DNA of 64,000 nt, from contig CAZPBN010000003.1 of the NCBI GenBank assembly GCA_964584935.1, positions 91,521 through 155,520 of the forward strand. The letters run 5' to 3'. Source of the stretch: CAZPBN01 sp964584935. GTDB lineage: Bacteria; Acidobacteriota; Aminicenantia; Aminicenantales; Aminicenantaceae. The notes beneath the pieces were generated by a model. That model was not told the DNA's origin. It did not search any database and saw only the letters and a list, made by a program, of their open reading frames with translations. A program made the translations under genes and the position numbers. Shown here one piece after another: positions 57,947 to 64,000 of this stretch; within the stretch, counting starts at the first letter, position 1, and every line of letters begins with the position of its first letter.

Positions 57947-59346
57947 AAAAATATCTGGGAATTCTGTTCATATTGCTTTTATTATCTTCCAATGCCTTCA
58001 GTTCTGATTTGAATATCTACGGAATGGTTAAATTTTTCTCGTCTGTTTATACAAGTAGCAATCCTGAAGGAACATATTTTTCTCATGAAAAAAACGAGTT
58101 CGCGTTACAAAGATTAGAGACTCGTCTCCAAATTGGGGGCATTCTGTCAGATAAAGTGAGTTTTTCCACCCGTTTTGATGCCTTTTCCCGCCCGGATGCT
58201 TTATTCGATTCTGATTCGTTCCCTGAATCAAGCATTTTGGGAACTCCTTCTCAGACAGAACCATTTGAGGTTTCTATGTATGAAGCATACATCAGAGTCT
58301 CAGATTTTCTTTTCAAAGGATTCGACCTCACAGTCGGAAAGCATAGAATCCATTGGGGGACAGCCGACAAGATGAATGTGGTTGATAATCTCAATCCTAT
58401 AGATTTTGCCAACTTTTTCACTTTTGATCCTGACTACTTTGGCGAACGTCGTCCCCAAACAGCTGTCAATATGGAATTTTACCTGCCCAAACAGATCAAA
58501 TTCCAACTTGTCTGGCTTCCTTCAAGACAGATTTCCCCGCTTCCTGCTGGAATTTCACAGATATTGGCTCCATCCCCATTTGAAGTTGAAATTGACACGG
58601 AAAAATCTTTACTCAAAAAAACGAATTTGGGAATAAGGCTTTCTTCTTTTGTCTTTAATATGGACATTGGGCTGAGCTATTACCACGGCAACTTTCATCT
58701 ACCTGTTTTGTATGGCATGACCACTCAGCTTTTTGGAAACACAAAGCTTTACTATAAATATCCCAAAAAAGATATTCTAGGACTGGATTTGGCAGGAGAG
58801 CTTTTTTCTGTAGGCTTTTGGGCTGAAGCCGCTTATGTCGAGCCCGAAAATATAAAAGGTTTTGTCGCCTTTCCTTTCCTGGTCAATGGAAATCTGTCAC
58901 CTATGAAACAGGTTTTTTTCCTGTTTGAAAGCGGCTATTTTCAATATGTCTTGGGAATGGACTATACTTTTGGAATTGGTAACGGAGTTTATTTAAATAT
59001 GCAGTATCTCCATGGTTTCTTTGATGAAAAGGATTATTCCAATAAGGCAGAACAAATGCTAGGAATGCAGAAAGGAATGTTTTTTGGAGAGCTGGAGGAT
59101 TATTTGATTGCCAGCGCGGAATACAAAATGCTGAACAACAATTTAAAAATTGAAGTCGGAGGAATGGTAGAGTTTACAGGCGATGAAACAGCCATTGCTT
59201 TCATGCCTGCTATTGAATATAGAATATGGGATTATGCCTTACTGCAAGCTGGAGCTTTTCTTTCTTCTGGAGATGCTCAGGACACAAAATTCGGCGCGTT
59301 CAAAGATGATAAACTTATTTATTTTTCCTTCAAACTGAATTTTTAG
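57943..59346 (+). CDS. Outer-membrane barrel protein of the RND locus (DUF1302-like)
   Basis: 467 residues. Signal peptide (YLGILFILLLLSSNAFSS), then a porin-like strand series: FALQRLETRLQIGGILSDKV, FDAFSRPDALFD, VGKHRIHWGTADKMNVVDNL with the LNPIDFANFF block seen in the DUF1302-type barrels, and a C-terminal aromatic end (IYFSFKLNF). The gene overlaps the LolA-like gene by four bases and ends in TAG. With the pump and LolA-like protein it forms a three-part route from inner to outer membrane. No lipobox. Confidence 0.8.
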   Translation: MKKYLGILFILLLLSSNAFSSDLNIYGMVKFFSSVYTSSNPEGTYFSHEKNEFALQRLETRLQIGGILSDKVSFSTRFDAFSRPDALFDSDSFPESSILGTPSQTEPFEVSMYEAYIRVSDFLFKGFDLTVGKHRIHWGTADKMNVVDNLNPIDFANFFTFDPDYFGERRPQTAVNMEFYLPKQIKFQLVWLPSRQISPLPAGISQILAPSPFEVEIDTEKSLLKKTNLGIRLSSFVFNMDIGLSYYHGNFHLPVLYGMTTQLFGNTKLYYKYPKKDILGLDLAGELFSVGFWAEAAYVEPENIKGFVAFPFLVNGNLSPMKQVFFLFESGYFQYVLGMDYTFGIGNGVYLNMQYLHGFFDEKDYSNKAEQMLGMQKGMFFGELEDYLIASAEYKMLNNNLKIEVGGMVEFTGDETAIAFMPAIEYRIWDYALLQAGAFLSSGDAQDTKFGAFKDDKLIYFSFKLNF

Positions 59347-59426
59347 ATAGAATTATATCGTTTGGCTTTACAGTATAATAATTGAAAAAATTATCCCCTG
59401 TTCTTTACGGATAATCAATCATTAAT

Positions 59427-60122
59427 TTATGCTTTTGATTCTGCCGGTTTTTCTGTCTTTGCTTCCTGTTTCTCTCCTGCCAACTGTCTGTAGATTGAAG
59501 CCAATGAAATCCAAATAATAGGTGTGGTTACAAAAACACCGATAAAAAGACAGAGAACACCGAGGATTGTGATGCCAAATGCCACTAATGCCCACAAAAA
59601 TATGGTAAGACTATTCCCTTTGGTAAGCTCAAAACTCTTTTGTATACAGGCAGGAGCGGTTAATTCTGTATCCGAAGCAATAAGAAAACACAGGCACAAT
59701 CTTATCCCCGCGATAATCACAACAACGATGCCAACTATTGCTCCAATGACAATAAGAGCCGTCGATTCAACAGCAGCACCTATAATGACTAGAATCCCAC
59801 CGGGAATATAACAGCCTATAACAATGAGGAGAATAAGCCAGTAAAGTCCCAGGAATCTTCCGTATTTTGAAAAGCCGTCAAATACATTGGAAATTTGAGG
59901 ATCGTTTCTGTCTTTCAGGTTTAAGGAGAGAATAGCAAAGCCTCCAACAAAAGCCGGTGTAATGAAAAAAGAGCTGATGATATTAATAAGTGGGATAAAT
60001 CCAAGAACAAATAAAATGACCCAGGCAAGAAAAAATCCTCCGATCGCAGGACCCGGATATTCTTTAAATCCATTCCAGCCGTCATTAATAGCCTGTCCTA
60101 TTGACAAATTATTCTGATCCAT
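59427..60122 (-). CDS. Polytopic membrane protein, DUF975-like
   Basis: 231 residues, about six membrane helices: GGFFLAWVILFVLGFIPLIN, FLGLYWLILLIVIGCYIPGG, ALIVIGAIVGIVVVIIAGIR, FLWALVAFGITILGVLCLFIG and others. The opening SIGQAINDGWNGFKEYPGP and the loop TELTAPACIQKSFELTKGN resemble the DUF975 family and related YckC/glycerophosphodiesterase-membrane-domain proteins. The C-terminus is a charged tail (EKQEAKTEKPAESKA). A single gene with SD AAGGAGG. Function unknown. Confidence 0.7.
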   Translation of the reverse strand: MDQNNLSIGQAINDGWNGFKEYPGPAIGGFFLAWVILFVLGFIPLINIISSFFITPAFVGGFAILSLNLKDRNDPQISNVFDGFSKYGRFLGLYWLILLIVIGCYIPGGILVIIGAAVESTALIVIGAIVGIVVVIIAGIRLCLCFLIASDTELTAPACIQKSFELTKGNSLTIFLWALVAFGITILGVLCLFIGVFVTTPIIWISLASIYRQLAGEKQEAKTEKPAESKA

Positions 60123-60260
60123 ATTTTTCCTCCTTTTATCAACAAAATAATTCCACGCCTTTTTTATAATTTCTCCAATCGTTTGTCAAGGAATAAGAAG
60201 GGGAAGTTCTCCCAAATTTCTAAAGTTCACTTATGAATCATTAAGAGATCAACCTGTTTT

Positions 60261-62561
60261 CTATTTGATGTAACCCAGGGCTTTCAAGTTATCCAGTGTT
60301 TTTTCATCAATTTCTGATTTCCGTTTTCCTTGGGGCGATTTTCTCTGGATGAGTATTTTTTTAAGATTCCGTTGTTTATTAATCCATTTTTTTAATTCTC
60401 CCAGCATATAATTGGCTCTTATATTCTCTTTAGCATAAAGGTTCACTTGTTCTTGAGGATCTTTGTTCAAATCATAAAACTTAATTTGCCCATCTTCCCA
60501 ATACATGAGTTTATACTGGTTTGTTCTGTAACAATAACCGGGCAATCCCATTTTCCCCAGGATTATCCCGGAATTGATTTCCTGTTCTGGATTGATCAAT
60601 AGCGGCAGAAGACTTTTTCCCTCTCCCAAATCCGGAACATTCTCTAATTGATAGATATCAACCAGCGTGGCAAAAATATCAGTCATTTTAACCACAGAGT
60701 TCACTTGAGATGGTAACCCCTTTTGGATAGCATCTGGAAAACGGATTATAAATGGAATTCTAATCCCTGGTTCATCAAAGCTGATCCCGTGACCAAAGGA
60801 ATCCTTTTCACCCAAATACTCCCCATGATCAGCAATTAACATGACAATGGATTGGTTCAACAAATTCAATTTTTTCTATTTTTCTACAAACTGTCCGAAA
60901 GCAGAATCAACACTGGCTAATGTTTCATCATAACAAGCATGAACATATTGAATCTGACCGGGAGTCAAACTGGAAGATTTCTCTATATATTCTTTTTCTA
61001 AACCTACTTTCTCTTTATAGGACCCCGAAAACAATCCTCGGAATTCGGGAACCGGGATATACACAGCATGCGGTTCCTTAAAATGGATATACAGAAAGAA
61101 ATTCTTATTTGTATTTTTTTCCAGCCATTTGAAAATATAAGGAATATATTCCTGAGATTTCCTGTAGAATCCTTCATATTTATACAATTCAAAATATTCA
61201 TCGAATCCTCTGTCAAAATTAAAAACAGACCCGGTATTGCCCATTCCAGTGAATCCAGTTGTGTGAAATTCTATTTTCTTAAACTTCTGAGCTAAAGTGG
61301 GCAAATCAGGGGGAAGCTTACTATAAAATCCTTTAATGGAGGTTACTTCCACCGAATAACCAGTGAAAAGAGTGCTGATGCTGCTCCGGGTCGTCAATGC
61401 CTCACTAAAGGCATTTGAAAAAACGACAGATTCCCGGGCAAACTGAGAAATGCAGGGAGTGGTGGGACGAAAATATCCATAGGCAGAAAAATGATCCGGT
61501 CGGGCCGCGTCCAAAACCACAATTATGATATTTTTATTCTGGAGGGATTCCCTTAATTCCGATAATTCCGGGGCTGGGACAGGTAAAGAGGAATTTTTAG
61601 TGTTTTCCGGCTTAAAAATGATAGAGGCATCTTTCCATTCTAGAAAACCCTGAAGCGGAAATTCTTTTTTGTCTGCTGTCACTCTTAGCCCCAGTTTAAC
61701 AATTCCTTCAAAATCATGAAGGCCCACTTCCAACCGTTTATGCTTGCTGCGAACAGAAAGAAATTCCTCATAAATCAATTGCTCTTTTCCTCTTTCCTCT
61801 TGAACGATCAATTGAAGTCTCATTTCTGGAGAATTTGGCGGTATAGGTTTCAGTTTAGAAAAACGATATTTCGCTTTGTACGAAGAATTCGGTGGAAGAT
61901 TAAGAAAGAAATCGATTTCACTGGGCACTTTTTGCAGGAAAATATCTCTATGAGTTTTTTTCAGCACATTCGTTTCTTTTTCAACAGCTTTATAATATTG
62001 CTCCATCATTTTTTTATTTCTCAGATTAGTTAGAATCAAATCATAAAATATAAGAGAAAAATTATTTTTCTTTGTTCTCTCATTAGATTTTATTTTCCGA
62101 TAAGGAGAAATATGATATTTGAATTCAAGTATGTTTTTTCCATTTCTTAAATATTTAAGAGGAAGTTTCAGTTTGATATACCGCAGCAAATTGGGTTTTA
62201 ATTGAATTCGGTCAATTTCATTTCCGTTCACTTGGACTGTCAAATTATGCGCTGAATATAAACTCTCAGGAACCGGTTTACAATAACAAAATAAATAAAC
62301 TGGGCTCTTTGTGTCCGAATTGAAATACAAACGGGAGCGGGGATAAATACCTCTTCGAGCATTGTTTTTAGATAGCCGACTCCACCCTTCTTTCAAATAA
62401 AAACTTGACTTCTTTTTCATATAATCTATAAATATAAAATCCTGCTTTTTGTGTGCATACAAAGATTCTTCTTTCAAATCAAAAGCTTTTTCCTGTTGAG
62501 AACAATTGGTAAAGAAAATCAAAGGCAAGCATAAATAAATAATGAACCTAAATAACTTCAT
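60261..62561 (-). pseudogene. Alkaline-phosphatase/sulfatase-superfamily lipoprotein with in-frame amber
   Basis: One frame of about 765 codons interrupted only by TAG at 60876-60878. The first part (561 residues) has a lipoprotein signal (LFRFIIYLCLPLIFFTNC), a beta-rich domain (about 30-330) and the enzymatic core from about 340: NIIIVVLDAARPDHFSAYGY with the first metal Asp, and SEALTTRSSISTLFTGYS at the nucleophile. The second part (202 residues) has VMLIADHGEYLGEKDSFGHG, with the second metal site DHG, and ends in the LKALGYIK-type tail seen in this family. The C/S-x-P-x-R formylglycine motif is not evident, so phosphohydrolase or transferase activity is as likely as sulfatase. The end stop is also TAG. 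Confidence 0.8.
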
Positions 62562-62753
62562 TTTGGTCTATACTCCTCGTTTTATACGACTCGCTCTGAA
62601 AGCTATATACTCCTCCTCTATTTTTTCTAACCTAGCATAAAAAATAGGCTATATCAACAAATCATAAATTAAAGTTCCTTCAATTCTGAAACACATATAA
62701 AGCTTGACTCCTATCACTGGATGAACAGAGGGAAAGAGAGGAAGCCATATATC

Positions 62754-64000
62754 CTATGCTTCTTTCTTTTGATGGTTTTCATAAACGCTTATTGTGTTTT
62801 TCCCAGATTCCTTTCCTTGATATAAGGCAATATCGGCTTCCTTGAAAAAATCTTCACTCTTTTTATACTCGGTTTTGTCAGGATCCCAAGTAGAAATTCC
62901 TCCGGTTATAGTAAAGGTGATGGTTGCTTCGTCCGAAAGAATAACAGGAGAAGACTCGATGTTATTTTTTAGTCGCTGGCAAATTTTTATTGCCCGGGAT
63001 TTATTGGTTTCCGGCATTAATAAGATAAATTCATCCCCTCCCCATCTTCCCAAAAGATCTGTTACTCGAATAGATTCTGTTCCCCGTTCAGCCACAAATT
63101 TCAACACTTTATCACCCGCATAATGGCCGCACCTATCGTTGATGTCTTTAAAATCATCAATATCAAAGATACACAATGAAAGGGGGCGGTTATATCTCCT
63201 GGCCTTCAGCATATCAATTTCCATAGTCTCAAAAAATTTCCTCCGGTTAGCCAGTTGAGTGAGTTCATCAACAGAAGCCAATTTAGTCAACATATCTCTC
63301 TGACTGCGAATTTTTCTGGTTTGTTTCTTTACCAATTTCTGCAGTTTTATTTTTTGAGACTTTAGATACATGACCCAAACAAAACTTATTATGAATCCTA
63401 GTGTGACTAATATGAGGACAATAATTGCTTTTGCCCAACCGGTCTGCCAGAAGGTCGGCAGCATTTTGATTCCCAACCTGGAAATTGATCCACTCCAGTC
63501 TCCATGTCTCTGCCTGGATTGAACTTCGTAAATTAAATCCCCTGGAGGAAGATTGGCATACCTCACAGAATGTTCCTCTTTTGTTTCCGACCATTCCTTT
63601 TCAATATTTCTCAATCGATATCTAAAGACCTGACCTTGTTCATTAAAATAACTGGGACTTGAAAAGAAAATTTCAATCGTTCTTATTTTTGGAGATAGCT
63701 CAATCGATTCAGGAAGAGTATAGACACGTTTTCCTGCAACAACCTTGATAATCAAAGGTTTAGGAGGAGAAGGTTTCTGAATAAGAAATGGATAGACAAG
63801 CGTTATATTTTTCCCTCCTATCCACACTCTTCCCTTTTGATCACAGAGAATAGCGTTTGTGTTGCTTTCTTCCACAGCAACACCGTCATGAAATCCAAAA
63901 AATTCATATTCTTTTCCGTCAAATTTTCCGATTCCAGAACTGCATCCAAGCCAGAATTCTCCCTCTTTTACTTTAACCATATCAAATACCTTAATTCCCT
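62754..64000 (-). CDS. Sensor diguanylate cyclase with propeller/Y_Y_Y domain (5' end cut by window edge)
   Basis: Partial: the frame is open upstream to the window edge. It codes the end of a two-component-type propeller (GEFWLGCSSGIGKFDGKEYE, GRVWIGGK), a Y_Y_Y domain (about 80-165 of the visible part, FRYRLRNIEKEWSETKEEHS), one membrane helix (AIIVLILVTLGFIISFVWVMY), a coiled coil and a GGDEF domain with the intact motif GRWGGDEFILLMPETN. It should make cyclic di-GMP in response to a periplasmic signal. The I-site RxxD could not be seen clearly. Ends in TAG. Given the polysaccharide synthase at 17-18 kb, control of export is possible, but nothing in the sequence ties them. Confidence 0.88.
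   Translation of the reverse strand, partial: GIKVFDMVKVKEGEFWLGCSSGIGKFDGKEYEFFGFHDGVAVEESNTNAILCDQKGRVWIGGKNITLVYPFLIQKPSPPKPLIIKVVAGKRVYTLPESIELSPKIRTIEIFFSSPSYFNEQGQVFRYRLRNIEKEWSETKEEHSVRYANLPPGDLIYEVQSRQRHGDWSGSISRLGIKMLPTFWQTGWAKAIIVLILVTLGFIISFVWVMYLKSQKIKLQKLVKKQTRKIRSQRDMLTKLASVDELTQLANRRKFFETMEIDMLKARRYNRPLSLCIFDIDDFKDINDRCGHYAGDKVLKFVAERGTESIRVTDLLGRWGGDEFILLMPETNKSRAIKICQRLKNNIESSPVILSDEATITFTITGGISTWDPDKTEYKKSEDFFKEADIALYQGKESGKNTISVYENHQKKEA

Noticed and set aside
60876..60878. Pyrrolysine or other amber recoding
   Set aside because: TAG is a normal stop in several intact genes of the window, and the gene's own final stop is TAG; no pyl context seen.
1..64000. CRISPR arrays, tRNA and rRNA genes
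   Set aside because: No regular spaced repeats and no tRNA-like cloverleaf or rRNA core sequence was found by eye.

Overview
The window reads as low-GC chromosome of an anaerobic, diderm (outer-membrane) bacterium. Signs of an outer membrane are several beta-barrel proteins, lipoproteins with lipoboxes, a SurA-like chaperone and CpxP/Spy-like proteins. Signs of anaerobic life are a group 3c-type [NiFe] hydrogenase with heterodisulfide-reductase A (HdrA) proteins, three MvhD-type Fe-S proteins and many ferredoxin-like modules. The tricorn-type S41 protease, sulfatase-superfamily lipoprotein and transglutaminase/propeller protein fit uncultured lineages such as Aminicenantes/Acidobacteriota relatives. 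That placement is inference: there is no rRNA gene in the window.

Layout. 1-3.9 kb: minus-strand housekeeping genes (branched-chain aminotransferase cut by the window edge, a radical SAM protein, a NifU-like scaffold, small Cys-rich proteins). 4-10.9 kb: accessory and decaying DNA, with an AbiE-type toxin-antitoxin pair, remnants of a CPBP protease, a DUF1080 enzyme and a serine hydrolase, a transposase tail, palindromes and a promoter-bearing repeat. Intact here are a CPA2 antiporter and a SurA-like protein. 10.8-19.1 kb: a four-gene exopolysaccharide-type locus (WecB-like epimerase, a giant 1672-residue membrane protein with two glycoside-hydrolase-like modules around a deacetylase-like module, a processive GT2 synthase, an outer-membrane barrel). 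19.1-26.5 kb: a mini ISL3 element that clips the end of an ECF-sigma/anti-sigma/Spy-like operon, a broken second AbiE pair, IS91-type and M24-peptidase remnants, and a glycosyltransferase whose promoter lies in the repeat.

26.5-33.5 kb: a minus-strand cluster DsrE - TusA - MvhD - HdrA-like (core) - HdrA-like (with N- and C-terminal modules) - two FrhB/FdhB-like Fe-S proteins - MvhD. It has no HdrB, HdrC, hydrogenase or sulfite reductase gene beside it and is the best candidate for an undescribed electron-transfer/sulfur-handling system. 34-38.3 kb: a metallo-hydrolase and an iron/cofactor cluster (zinc ribbon, CGGC protein, Mrp ATPase, double NifX protein, DUF5320 protein, Fur with a Fur box). 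38.4-42.2 kb: QueF, a methyltransferase, a secreted phosphoesterase and a CsgG/LpoB-like lipoprotein. 42.4-48.1 kb: ArsR regulator, hydrogenase maturation protease, full HdrA, MvhD, MvhG and MvhA in one operon. 48.4-53.4 kb: tricorn protease convergent with a transglutaminase protein. 53.6-59.3 kb: a TetR regulator with two matching palindromes, an RND (HAE3) exporter, a LolA-like protein and a barrel protein. 59.4-64 kb: a membrane protein, a sulfatase-like lipoprotein split by one in-frame amber codon, and a sensor-type GGDEF protein cut by the window edge.

The two redox loci probably share logic. Both join HdrA flavoproteins to MvhD, one with hydrogen as the partner and one with FdhB-like subunits and sulfur carriers. 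Neither has the HdrBC disulfide module, so the end acceptor of both is open.
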